Positions 1 to 7,136 of a DNA stretch of 28,274 nucleotides are shown here, piece after piece. The translations under genes were made by a program, and so were the position numbers. Numbering within the stretch: position 1 is the first letter of the stretch; every line of letters begins with the position of its first letter. The notes beneath the pieces are model-generated. The model had not been told where the DNA came from. It made no database searches and saw only the letters and a list, made by a program, of their open reading frames with translations. The stretch is from assembly GCA_036500205.1 (NCBI GenBank), contig DASYCK010000028.1, forward strand, positions 1 to 28,274, in the 5' to 3' direction. The stretch is from DASYCK01 sp036500205 (GTDB lineage: Bacteria; Myxococcota_A; Polyangia; Fen-1088).

Positions 1-1
1 G

Positions 2-1054
2 GCCTCGGCGGTGATGGCCGGCATGCGGGTCATCGTGGTGGCGTGTGACGACGCCGGCAACGTCGACCTCGGGGATCTCGAGGCGAAGGCGCGCGAGCAC
101 CAGGACCGCCTGGCGGCGCTGATGATCACGTATCCGTCCACGCACGGGGTATTCGAAGAGGAGATCCAGCGCATCTGCCACCTCGTGCACGAGCACGGCG
201 GGCAGGTGTACATGGACGGAGCGAACATGAACGCGCAGGTGGGGCTGTGCCGCCCGGCCGACTTCGGCGCCGACGTCTGCCACCTGAACCTGCACAAGAC
301 GTTCTGCATCCCGCACGGCGGCGGCGGCCCCGGCATGGGCCCCATCGGCGTGGCGAAGCACCTGTGCACGTTCCTGCCCCGTCACCCGCTGGTCGAGATC
401 GGCGGCGAGCAGGGGATCGGCCCGGTCTCGGCGGCGCCGTGGGGCAGCGCCAGTATCCTGCTCATCTCGTGGGCGTACGTGCAGATGATGGGCGCCGAGG
501 GGCTGACCCAGGCGACGAAGGTCGCCATCTTGAACGCGAACTATGTGGCGAAGCGGCTGGGCCCGCACTTCCCGGTGTTCTACGCCGGCAAGCAGGGGCG
601 GGTCGCGCACGAGTGCATCCTCGACATGCGGCACCTGAAGAAGCTGGCCGGCATCGAGGTCGAGGACGTGGCCAAGCGGCTGATGGACTACGGCTATCAC
701 GCCCCGACGATGTCGTTCCCCATCGTGTCGACGATGATGGTCGAGCCGACCGAGAGCGAGAGCCGCGCCGAGCTGGATACCTTCTGCGACGCGATGATCG
801 CCATCCGCGACGAGATCCGCGAGATCGAGGCAGGGACCATGTCGCGCGACGACAACCCGCTGAAGCACGCGCCGCACACGGCGGCCGCCGTGACGGCGAC
901 CGAGTGGAAGCATGCTTATCCGCGCGATAGGGCGGCGTTCCCGTCACCGGCGACGCGGGCGCACAAGTTCTGGCCCCCGGTGGGACGGCTGAACAACGTG
1001 CTGGGCGACCGGAAGTTGTTCTGCGTGTGCCCGCCGATCGAAGCGTACGAGTAG
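2..1054 (+). CDS. gcvP: Glycine dehydrogenase (decarboxylating), P-protein of the glycine cleavage system, 5'-truncated
   Basis: This is the C-terminal part of the PLP-dependent P-protein. It decarboxylates glycine and passes the aminomethyl group to the lipoyl arm of the H-protein in the cytoplasm. The reading frame is open from the first bases of the window, so the true start lies upstream; the GTG at 11 is internal. The PLP-lysine signature LNLHKTFCIPHGGGGPGMG is present, with the Lys codon at 296-298, followed by the Gly-rich loop. The wording of this motif matches the single-chain (about 950-residue) GcvP type rather than the two-subunit form, but the missing 5' part prevents proof. The gene ends with TAG at 1052-1054, and the next gene converges on it. 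Confidence 0.95.
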   Translation, partial: ASAVMAGMRVIVVACDDAGNVDLGDLEAKAREHQDRLAALMITYPSTHGVFEEEIQRICHLVHEHGGQVYMDGANMNAQVGLCRPADFGADVCHLNLHKTFCIPHGGGGPGMGPIGVAKHLCTFLPRHPLVEIGGEQGIGPVSAAPWGSASILLISWAYVQMMGAEGLTQATKVAILNANYVAKRLGPHFPVFYAGKQGRVAHECILDMRHLKKLAGIEVEDVAKRLMDYGYHAPTMSFPIVSTMMVEPTESESRAELDTFCDAMIAIRDEIREIEAGTMSRDDNPLKHAPHTAAAVTATEWKHAYPRDRAAFPSPATRAHKFWPPVGRLNNVLGDRKLFCVCPPIEAYE

Positions 1055-1104
1055 GATCCGCCCGGTTCGGCGTCGGCCCTCGCTCGAGTCGCGATGGCTT
1101 CCCA

Positions 1105-1644
1105 TCAGGCCGTGGCGATGAAGTTACAGAACGCGGAATCAAACGAGCCTACGATCGAGTAGCCGGCACTGGCGATCTCGAATGTTCCCTGGATTCGGCC
1201 CCAAGGTTGAGGCGACAGGCTCCACGGACTGTCGATGACCTGCAGATCAATCACGACATCGAAACTGGCCGGTGGCGGGCCATAACTTGCGGTGAGAGTT
1301 CGCGTACCCAGGACAGGACCGGCGTCATTCGAGCGGTCGGCCGGTATGGCCAGCGAGAAGCTGTGCGCCGAGACGGTGTCCCAGATGACGATATCAATCT
1401 CGCTGGCATCGTAGTTGACCGTCACGTCAATCTTGTTTGCGGTGAAGGTCCCCGTGGGCGTCGAGCCCGAGCCTTGAACGTTCCCTCGGCACCAGCTGGG
1501 ATCGACGAGGAAGTGATCGCCAGGCGAAACGTCGACGGGACCCGCGTCCGACACGGCGGCCGTGCGGCTGTCGCACGACATCGACCAGGCCACCAGGATT
1601 CCGAGGGCGATTCTCGACACCGCCGACAGATTGCCTGTACGCAT
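1105..1644 (-). CDS. Putative lipoprotein of unknown function
   Basis: A 179-residue exported protein that I do not recognise. The N-terminus has a basic start, a hydrophobic stretch (IALGILVAW) and a Cys at residue 24 (WSMSC), which fits a lipoprotein signal, although the lipobox is not a perfect one. The mature part is rich in beta-type sequence with many Ser, Thr and Asp and a few Cys near residue 50 and the C-terminus, so it may be a small beta-sandwich. The start was chosen at ATG 1644 because GGAGGT lies 9 bases upstream and the signal peptide then has normal length; ATG 1668 also has an SD (GGAGGT, 7 bases away). It converges with gcvP, leaving about 50 bases between the stops. Confidence 0.65.
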   Translation of the reverse strand: MRTGNLSAVSRIALGILVAWSMSCDSRTAAVSDAGPVDVSPGDHFLVDPSWCRGNVQGSGSTPTGTFTANKIDVTVNYDASEIDIVIWDTVSAHSFSLAIPADRSNDAGPVLGTRTLTASYGPPPASFDVVIDLQVIDSPWSLSPQPWGRIQGTFEIASAGYSIVGSFDSAFCNFIATA

Positions 1645-1704
1645 GGCTACTGCACCTCCGAAGCGCATCGTGTCCACCTCCTCCACCAAAAAAATTGAAG
1701 GCTG

Positions 1705-1733
1705 CCGTTAAATTGCCGATACGCTGCCGTCAA
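1705..1733 (-). promoter_or_regulatory. Possible promoter of the 1105-1644 lipoprotein
   Basis: On the minus strand TTGACG (1733-1728) is followed after 17 bases by TAACGG (1710-1705). The -35 box matches the sigma-70 consensus at 5 of 6 positions and the -10 box is poor, though similar boxes occur in high-GC bacteria. The sequence ACGGCAGC occurs twice, once overlapping each box, which could be coincidence. Confidence 0.3.
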
Positions 1734-1842
1734 CGCAAGTGAAGTGACACGGCGCGTTGGCAGGCATCAACCGGCTGCCTGCGACGCGGGTCGGTTCTGC
1801 GCGGTTTCCAGGCGTACGATTAGGCCTAGGCAGACCGGCCAC

Positions 1843-1857
1843 CCCGTCATGGACGGG
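1843..1857. promoter_or_regulatory. Palindrome upstream of vapB, candidate antitoxin operator
   Basis: CCCGTC-ATG-GACGGG is a perfect 6-bp inverted repeat with a 3-base centre, ending 28 bases before the vapB start codon. Ribbon-helix-helix antitoxins usually bind short palindromes over their own promoter, so this is the best candidate for the autoregulatory site. A second, looser inverted repeat (GCAGGC and GCCTGC, 11 bases apart) lies about 100 bases upstream of vapB. Confidence 0.45.
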
Positions 1858-1885
1858 ATTACCGACGTATGTCAGACTGTATGGC

Positions 1886-2107
1886 ATGCATCGGACTACG
1901 ATCTATCTTCCCGAGGAGTTGCGGCGCTCCATCAAGGAAGCGGTGAAGTCCCGCGGCGAATCCGAAGCGAGCTTCATCCGCGAGGCCCTTGAACGCGCCG
2001 TTTCCAGTCTTCCTGCTCCTCGTCCTCGCTTGCCGCTCTTCTCGAGCGGCGATAGTCGATTGGCCGAACACGTCGACGAAGCGCTGGCAGGCTTCGGCAC
2101 GACGTGA
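1886..2107 (+). CDS. vapB: VapB-type ribbon-helix-helix antitoxin
   Basis: A 73-residue DNA-binding antitoxin. Residues 2-40 have the ribbon-helix-helix pattern: a short beta strand (RTTIYLP), then helix EELRRSIKEAVKSRG, then a second helix beginning at EASFIREALERAV. The C-terminal third, rich in Pro and small residues, would be the toxin-wrapping tail. By family knowledge it neutralises the adjacent PIN toxin and represses its own operon as a VapBC complex. The ATG at 1886 was chosen because the ribbon-helix-helix begins directly after it; the frame is open further upstream without similarity. The gene overlaps the toxin start by four bases (GTGA), which indicates translational coupling. 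Confidence 0.85.
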   Translation: MHRTTIYLPEELRRSIKEAVKSRGESEASFIREALERAVSSLPAPRPRLPLFSSGDSRLAEHVDEALAGFGTT

Positions 2108-2526
2108 TCTTGCTCGACACGAGCGGTCTGTTGGCAGCGATCGACGGCAGCCAACGACTTCACGCCCAGTGCGCCGCGAAGCTTGGCGAGGCGACGGGAC
2201 CGTTCCTGCTCTCTCCCTTTGTCCTTGCAGAGCTCGACTATCTTCTGGGCACGCGCGTCAGCGCCACCGCCCAAGATGCGTTGCTGGGTGAGGTGGCGCG
2301 CGGCGCCTATCGTCTCGAGCCGTTCGACGCCGACGACGTCGCGAGCGCGCGGGCCATCGCGGCCAAGTACAAGACGTTGAACCTGGGCCTCGCGGATGCA
2401 TCCCTCGTCGTGCTCGCCGACCGCTATTCAATCCGCGACATCCTGACCCTCGACGAACGTCACTTCCGCGCCGTCCGGACCAGCAAGGGCAAGCGATTTC
2501 GCGTCCTACCGACAGACGAACAGTGA
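2104..2526 (+). CDS. vapC: VapC-type PIN-domain ribonuclease toxin
   Basis: A 140-residue PIN-domain protein of normal family length. The four acidic residues expected to bind metal ions are visible: Asp5 (MILLDTSG), Glu43 (LAELDYLL), Asp98 (LGLADASL) and Asp117 (LTLDERHF). VapC toxins cleave RNA, often tRNA or rRNA loops, when the antitoxin is degraded; the target of this one cannot be read from sequence. It starts with GTG inside the vapB stop (GTGA overlap), so it is translated after and together with its antitoxin. All key residues are intact, so the toxin is probably active. Confidence 0.9.
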   Translation: MILLDTSGLLAAIDGSQRLHAQCAAKLGEATGPFLLSPFVLAELDYLLGTRVSATAQDALLGEVARGAYRLEPFDADDVASARAIAAKYKTLNLGLADASLVVLADRYSIRDILTLDERHFRAVRTSKGKRFRVLPTDEQ

Positions 2527-2667
2527 GCGTAGCAAAAGGCTCTACATGTTGTACTTGGACTTCTCGGACCGCATGGGCAGCGGACTTAGGAGCCGCGTAC
2601 TTCGCCGGTAATTTTTTGTCACGGCCGGCCCGTCCCGCACGTCTCGCGGAAACGGCGCCGCTGGTAG

Positions 2668-3252
2668 ATGCTATTTGCGATGGACGTGAATCGCACCACC
2701 GTGAACGAGTTTGCGACGTTGCGACGGGATCGAGGCGGGCACCTGTGTGCCATCGCGGTTCGCGACGGCGCTGCACTCCGCGCCTTCATGCTCGTCGAGC
2801 GTTCAAAAGCTGGCGACATCTACGTGAACGTCTTGCCGGGCCACCTTCAGGACTCGAACATACACAGCAGCTATCACAGGTCTGGGCAGGTTCACCATAA
2901 GAGCTTCGGCGGGGTCGGCGGATTCGTACGGCGCTATCCCAAGCCCGACGCGAACTTCGAGGGCGTTCGGAGCCTCCTGACTATGGGAATTGACCTCAAG
3001 GACGTCCGCGCGGTTGACACTCCCTGCGTAGAATCGGAGGTCGACACCTTGTTCGAAATCCAGTCGGGCGATCTGCGGCCGGATGTACCGAAAACCCACG
3101 AGGGGGTCGGGATGGGCGCGACTCTCTCGGTGACGATCGCAGAACCTGGCCAGGCCGCGATCATCAATCAGGGAAGCAAGGTCGTCCGTGAGCTGGTGCT
3201 CAAGGACGCGGTGCCCTGGATCTTGCTGACGCTCTTCGATCCTCGTCCGTAG
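2668..3252 (+). CDS. Hypothetical protein of unknown function
   Basis: A 194-residue soluble protein that I do not recognise. There is no signal peptide or membrane segment. The sequence alternates hydrophobic strands and polar turns (for example LCAIAVRDGAALRAFMLVERS near residues 25-45, then a Gly/His-rich stretch SGQVHHKSFGGVGGFVRRY), suggesting a mixed alpha/beta fold. The start could be ATG 2668 or ATG 2680; neither has a clear SD. It lies 141 bases downstream of vapC, so it might be a cargo gene of the same small accessory patch. The antisense strand is also open over most of the span, but this strand gives the more protein-like sequence. Confidence 0.5.
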   Translation: MLFAMDVNRTTVNEFATLRRDRGGHLCAIAVRDGAALRAFMLVERSKAGDIYVNVLPGHLQDSNIHSSYHRSGQVHHKSFGGVGGFVRRYPKPDANFEGVRSLLTMGIDLKDVRAVDTPCVESEVDTLFEIQSGDLRPDVPKTHEGVGMGATLSVTIAEPGQAAIINQGSKVVRELVLKDAVPWILLTLFDPRP

Positions 3253-3344
3253 GGCACCCACGGCCTGACTCGCGTTCCTAGCTTAACTCCTCATTCGGCT
3301 AGCACCGCCGTCATCTCCGAGCCAGCGAAGCGTTGCATTAGCAG

Positions 3345-3361
3345 GATGCTATTGAAGCATC
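3345..3361. other. Short hairpin in a convergent intergenic gap
   Basis: GATGCT and AGCATC form a perfect 6-bp stem around ATTGA. It lies between the convergent ends of the genes at 3252 and 3420, upstream of a second hairpin at 3389-3407. No T-run follows on either strand, so it may act as part of a weak terminator or be chance. Confidence 0.3.
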
Positions 3362-3388
3362 GCCGTTCCAGACGGCCGGTACTTCGTT

Positions 3389-3407
3389 GGTAACTGAAAG
3401 AGTTACC
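3389..3407. terminator. Perfect hairpin, possible bidirectional terminator
   Basis: GGTAACT and AGTTACC form a perfect 7-bp stem with loop GAAAG between convergent genes, 12 bases from the 3' end of the minus-strand gene. There is no U-run, so it would be a non-canonical terminator or an RNA 3'-end stabiliser. Confidence 0.4.
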
Positions 3408-3419
3408 GGACTCGACGAT

Positions 3420-4274
3420 CTAATCGAACGTCATCACGAGGGTGGTCACGTACACCGGCGCCAGTGCCGCGGCAGTGAGGGGGGCACGCGCGCTCGGTGA
3501 GGCCCCGAGCCTGTGCGCTTCCCACCCGCCGGCTAGACCGCCCGCGATCGCACCACCTATGACCAAGGATGCGGCCACCACCTTCTCGCGGCGCGAATAG
3601 TGACCCAGCTTCGCGGGATTTTCAGCGCCGACGACCATCCCCAGGGCACCGAACGCGACGATACCGACGACGGCCCCCATGGGAACACCGGCTGCCGTCG
3701 AGATGCCTCGGCTGACACTCGCGTCGCGTTCGACGGCGGCCCCCTTGATGGCGCCAGCATAGGCGGCGGTCGCGACAGCCCTCACCACCCATTGCTCGGT
3801 CCGATCGCGGCGGCGCCATCCTTCTTCGAGCCCGGCGGACAGCGTCGAGCAGGCCTTCGACCGAGCAGGAGACATCTCTTCGCCGTCGCCTTTGCCTTTG
3901 CCATCCGCACAGACGGCAGCGCGCAGCCGATCGTAGCCGGTCGCCTGCCGTGAATGGGCGGTGATCAACGCTGGCACGAGCTGGTCGCGCGCCTCCGCCG
4001 CTTCCGTCGCTTCGGCGGCTGAGATGACCGCCGCGTCGACTTCCCAGGACTCCCAGGGGGTCGAGCGCCTTCGGACGGCTTCTACCGGTCGCGCACCCGG
4101 AGCGGTGTCGGCGCCGGCATTGGCGCTTGGCTGAGCCGCAACGAGCGTGAGCACCGATGCAGTGACCAGGACGGCCCCCAGCATACGGGGCCTGGACCAA
4201 GAAGCGACGTCGGGCTCAAGGCGATGAGTCCGGGTGGACGGTTCCGCGTTTTCGAGTTCAGGGCTCGTTGGCAT
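3420..4274 (-). CDS. Putative membrane-associated protein of unknown function
   Basis: A 284-residue protein that I do not recognise. A hydrophobic segment at residues 31-48 (MLGAVLVTASVLTLVAA) could be a signal peptide if translation starts at Met31 (ATG 4184), with cleavage after ANA; with the annotated start it would be an N-terminal anchor. A charged, helical middle part (about 70-180) contains two Cys (VCADG, KACSTL) and a Gly/Lys-rich stretch. Three further hydrophobic segments follow: about 190-212 (Gly/Ala/Val-rich), 228-247 (AASLVIGGAIAGGLAGG) and the extreme C-terminus. The Gly-rich hydrophobic parts resemble glycine-zipper segments. It lies downstream of the TonB-like genes on the same strand, but a 190-base gap with palindromes separates them. 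Confidence 0.55.
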   Translation of the reverse strand: MPTSPELENAEPSTRTHRLEPDVASWSRPRMLGAVLVTASVLTLVAAQPSANAGADTAPGARPVEAVRRRSTPWESWEVDAAVISAAEATEAAEARDQLVPALITAHSRQATGYDRLRAAVCADGKGKGDGEEMSPARSKACSTLSAGLEEGWRRRDRTEQWVVRAVATAAYAGAIKGAAVERDASVSRGISTAAGVPMGAVVGIVAFGALGMVVGAENPAKLGHYSRREKVVAASLVIGGAIAGGLAGGWEAHRLGASPSARAPLTAAALAPVYVTTLVMTFD

Positions 4275-4329
4275 ACCATCAGTCTCGGGCCTCCCTACGC
4301 ACTTCGGTAGGAATTAACCGATCGTCTTA

Positions 4330-4348
4330 CGATAAGCACAGCTTATCG
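4330..4348. promoter_or_regulatory. 19-base palindrome upstream of the 3420-4274 gene
   Basis: CGATAAGC-ACA-GCTTATCG is a perfect 8-bp inverted repeat with a 3-base centre, in the 190-base gap between two minus-strand genes. It lies about 55 bases before the ATG at 4274 and about 115 bases after the TonB-like stop at 4465. It could be an operator for the downstream gene or a hairpin ending the upstream transcript. A shorter inverted repeat (CCTAC and GTAGG) lies nearby at about 4293. Confidence 0.4.
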
Positions 4349-4464
4349 ATCAGATCCGGAGGGTCCGCCAGACTGTCCTCGACCGGAAGCTACCGGCAGC
4401 AATGCGGCAATTCTCAAGAAATCAACGAACCTGGGCCGCAGTCTTGCCTGGGCCGGAGAATCGC

Positions 4465-5646
4465 CTACATGTTGTACTTGAACAGCATCGGCTTGCTCAC
4501 GCCCGAGATCTCGAACAGAAACCCGAACTGAAAATTGACCATTCCGTCCGTCGCGTCGACGAGCTGGCGCGGCGGGTTCGGGAACGGTTGCGCCGCCCGG
4601 AACGCCTGCAGCGCCTCGTCGTCCAAAAACTCCAACCCTGACGGTGATTCCAGCTCGACGTTCGCCAGGTGGCCGTTCGGCTTCAGCTGCACGCGCACGA
4701 TGGTCAGCCGGCTCGCTCGCCCGTAAATCGAGCCGTTGGGATCGCGGCGCCGGTAGACCTCGTCGGGGTGCCAGTGCTCCTGCACCTGGTGCTTGATGCG
4801 GTTGAAGAACGAGGCGAAGCGCCACTTCTTCGAGTTGAGCGCCGTCTCTTCCCCGTCGTCGACGTCCTTCAGCGCGTCCTGCGTCCCGGAGCCGACCGCC
4901 TTGGCCAGCTGGGCCGGCGACGGCATCAGCGACAGCCGCCCCCCCGGCTGCGCCTGCGCCCCCGGGCTGAGCCGCAGCTTCCCCAGCCGCTGGAACATCC
5001 CGTCGGGATCGGGCGCCTCGGGATCGGGCAGTCCGTTCTCGCTCCCTTCCGGCGCCGGCTGCTGGGCGGCCGCCCCCGCCGGCTGGTTGTCCGACCGCCC
5101 CGGAACCGGGCGCAGGTCCCGCATCGCCAGCTGCGGCGGCGTGCGCTGGGGCGGCACCGGCACCTGCGGCTTCGACTCGCGCTCGGTCCCCGCCGAATCC
5201 CCCTGCCGCGCCTCCGGATCGAACTTCCCTTCCCTGCGCGTCTCGTGCGTCACCGAGGTGTCGTGCTCGGAGGCGTACTTCGCCTGATCGGGGCGCTTCT
5301 CCTCGCGCGGCGCCGGCACGTCGACCACCTGCCCGGGCGCCTTGATCGAGTCGACCTCCTTCTTGATCTCCTCGGCCTTGCGCGCCTCGTCCTGGCGCTC
5401 CAGATCGGCGACGATCTTCCTGGCCGCCTCGTCGTCGACCATGCCGACGTCGATCGACTCGGGCTCCTTCATCGCCGCCAGCTGCGCCTTCACGTCGGCG
5501 TCGCGCGGCAGGAACAGGTAGGCGGCCAGGCCCAGCAGCAACAGCAGCTCGGCGTGGATGACGAGCGCGATGACGAGGAACCGCCCGACGCGCCTTTCTC
5601 CGGCGCGTGCCGCCTTCGGCCCGGGGCCATGCCGCGTCGAACCCAC
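4465..5646 (-). CDS. TonB C-terminal domain protein (TonB/AgmX-like), envelope-spanning
   Basis: A 393-residue protein with classical TonB layout. After a short basic cytoplasmic start, a transmembrane helix covers about residues 21-46 (FLVIALVIHAELLLLLGLAAY). A charged helical section follows (about 70-120), then a Pro/Gln/Gly-rich periplasmic linker (about 120-250), and a TonB C-terminal domain at about 285-388 with the typical LKPNGHLANVELESPSG stretch. TonB proteins pass inner-membrane proton-motive force to outer-membrane partners; AgmX-like relatives act in myxobacterial gliding or envelope assembly. The start is GTG 5646 with GAGG 8 bases upstream. A paralogous gene lies 80 bases upstream on the same strand, so the two probably form one transcript. 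No exbB or exbD is adjacent, so the energising partner must be elsewhere. Confidence 0.8.
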   Translation of the reverse strand: MGSTRHGPGPKAARAGERRVGRFLVIALVIHAELLLLLGLAAYLFLPRDADVKAQLAAMKEPESIDVGMVDDEAARKIVADLERQDEARKAEEIKKEVDSIKAPGQVVDVPAPREEKRPDQAKYASEHDTSVTHETRREGKFDPEARQGDSAGTERESKPQVPVPPQRTPPQLAMRDLRPVPGRSDNQPAGAAAQQPAPEGSENGLPDPEAPDPDGMFQRLGKLRLSPGAQAQPGGRLSLMPSPAQLAKAVGSGTQDALKDVDDGEETALNSKKWRFASFFNRIKHQVQEHWHPDEVYRRRDPNGSIYGRASRLTIVRVQLKPNGHLANVELESPSGLEFLDDEALQAFRAAQPFPNPPRQLVDATDGMVNFQFGFLFEISGVSKPMLFKYNM

Positions 5647-5726
5647 CGTTATTGCCTCGACTGATTAGTGTAGCGTCCGGTGAGGAATCTTCCCGGAAAA
5701 AGCCGCGCCCATCCGGGGCCGCACCG

Positions 5727-7040
5727 TCAGCGGATGACCGGATTCGAGAACGTGACCCGCAACGACACCGACAGCGGCTGCCGCGGATGCTCGGTGGCCG
5801 GGGTGGGGATGGGCGGAAACGGTGCCGCACGACGGACCGCGTCCACGGCCGCCTGGTCGAACTCGTCGAACCCGGCTGATTTCGTGACGCCCACCGCGCC
5901 GGCGATGGTGCCGTTCGGCTCCACCGTGAAGCGCAACATCGTCTCGCCCTGCTCGAGGCGGATGGCCAGGCGCCGCGGCCAGATGAGCGTGCGGTTCACC
6001 CGCCCCTGGATCTCTCGTTCGTACTGGGCGCGGGCGCGCTCCCGTGCCGCCGCCGCCTCGCCCGCCCCCGTGACCGGACCGAGGTGGCCGGCCAGGGCGG
6101 GCGCCCCCCCCGTGGTCGGCTTCGCGACGGCGCCCGCACGGGCCGCGGCGCCCGCTCCGTCGACGCCGTGCCCGCGCGCCGTCGCCAGGCTCAGATCCAT
6201 GATCGAGGGGCGCGGTTCGGCCGAGGTGGAGCGGACGGCCTGATCGTCGGCGGCGGCCCCGCGGCGCGCGACATCGAAGCTCGACGTCCCCTCGTCGGCT
6301 GCCAGCGGACCGCGCGACGGCAAGGCCGCGGCGACGTCCTGTTCGGCGCCCCGGTGGGGCGGCAACGCGGCGGGCGGCGCCTCGACGCCCTCACCGCCGC
6401 GCGGCGCGGGCGTGGGATCGGGCATGCCGTCGATGCTGGGCGCGGAGACGTCGTGCGCCTGTGACGCGCGCGGCGCATCGCCCGCCCCGACGTCGACCTC
6501 GCGCCGCACGGCCTGTGGCGCCTTCGCGTGCGCGGCGGTCCGGCTGTGCGCCGGTTGATAGTGGGTGGCACCGTCCGTCAGCCGATCGTGCAACGTCGAC
6601 GAATCCCGCCGCCAGGCCAGGTCGGGCACCGTGCGCCCCTGGCCGCCGCCCCGATCTGGGGCGGCGGCCGCCGGGGTCGGTAGCCCCGGTGCCGGTGCGA
6701 TGGCGCTCGCCAGCGGTTGGGTCGCCTGCGCCGCCTGCTCGGCAACGGGCAATTCCGCCGGCGGTGGCACCACGGCAAGCTGCGCCTCCGGCCAGGCCTC
6801 GAGCAGCGGCAGCTCGTCGGGCGCCACGGAACGCGGCAGCAGCTCGAGCTCGATGGAAGGGGGCTGGGCCACGAGGCGCCCCCGCTCGATCCAGACGCCG
6901 ATGACGATGCAGGACAGCAACACGGCGTGGGCCGCGCACGCCCAGGCGGCGGCCTTCAGCCAACGCGCTGCCTTGCAACGCTCTGCCTTGCAACGCTCTG
7001 CCTTGAATCGCAGTGTCCTGGCCCGTACCTGGCGTGCCAT
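5727..7040 (-). CDS. TonB C-terminal domain protein with long proline/alanine-rich linker
   Basis: A 437-residue TonB-like protein. The N-terminal cytoplasmic part is a basic pentad repeat (RFKAE, RCKAE, RCKAA). One transmembrane helix follows (about 29-50, with LLSCIVIGVW). A periplasmic linker of about 280 residues, rich in Ala, Pro, Gly and Asp, leads to a TonB C-terminal domain at about 335-437 (LRFTVEPNGTIAGAVGVTKS, then AVRRAAPFPPIPTP). It probably couples inner-membrane energy to an outer-membrane partner, or acts as a structural link across the periplasm. ATG 7040 is used; the SD is weak. It is the first gene of a probable two-gene unit with 4465-5646 and is divergent from ttcA, with 96 bases between the starts. 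No outer-membrane receptor lies beside it to suggest a substrate. Confidence 0.8.
   Translation of the reverse strand: MARQVRARTLRFKAERCKAERCKAARWLKAAAWACAAHAVLLSCIVIGVWIERGRLVAQPPSIELELLPRSVAPDELPLLEAWPEAQLAVVPPPAELPVAEQAAQATQPLASAIAPAPGLPTPAAAAPDRGGGQGRTVPDLAWRRDSSTLHDRLTDGATHYQPAHSRTAAHAKAPQAVRREVDVGAGDAPRASQAHDVSAPSIDGMPDPTPAPRGGEGVEAPPAALPPHRGAEQDVAAALPSRGPLAADEGTSSFDVARRGAAADDQAVRSTSAEPRPSIMDLSLATARGHGVDGAGAAARAGAVAKPTTGGAPALAGHLGPVTGAGEAAAARERARAQYEREIQGRVNRTLIWPRRLAIRLEQGETMLRFTVEPNGTIAGAVGVTKSAGFDEFDQAAVDAVRRAAPFPPIPTPATEHPRQPLSVSLRVTFSNPVIR
6965..7009. repeat. Three tandem 15-bp repeats encoding a basic pentad
   Basis: The unit GCTCTGCCTTGCAAC occurs three times with few changes, at 6965-6979, 6980-6994 and 6995-7009. 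On the minus strand it encodes RFKAE, RCKAE and RCKAA in the cytoplasmic tail of the TonB-like protein, just before its transmembrane helix. Being a multiple of three, copy-number changes would keep the frame. Confidence 0.85.
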
Positions 7041-7136
7041 CTCGTTCGTCCAGCGAGCGCGAGTTTAACACGCGACGCTGATCGCCAGCCGTCACCGTGA
7101 CTTGGGGCGTCCGGCGAGGGTAATATCGGCCGCTTC

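Noticed and set aside
1027..1698. A 223-codon plus-strand frame opposite the lipoprotein at 1105-1644
   Set aside because: It overlaps the end of gcvP and is Arg/Gly-rich, while the minus strand has two good SD sequences and an export signal.
2803..3261. A 152-codon minus-strand frame opposite the 2668-3252 gene
   Set aside because: It has no SD, signal or domain; the plus-strand frame has the more protein-like alternation of residues, though neither is certain.
2545..4483. A 16-base identical string (CTACATGTTGTACTTG) near 2545 and near 4468
   Set aside because: The second copy is the 3' end of a tonB-like gene. The first has no surrounding similarity, and one such match in a window this size is not significant.
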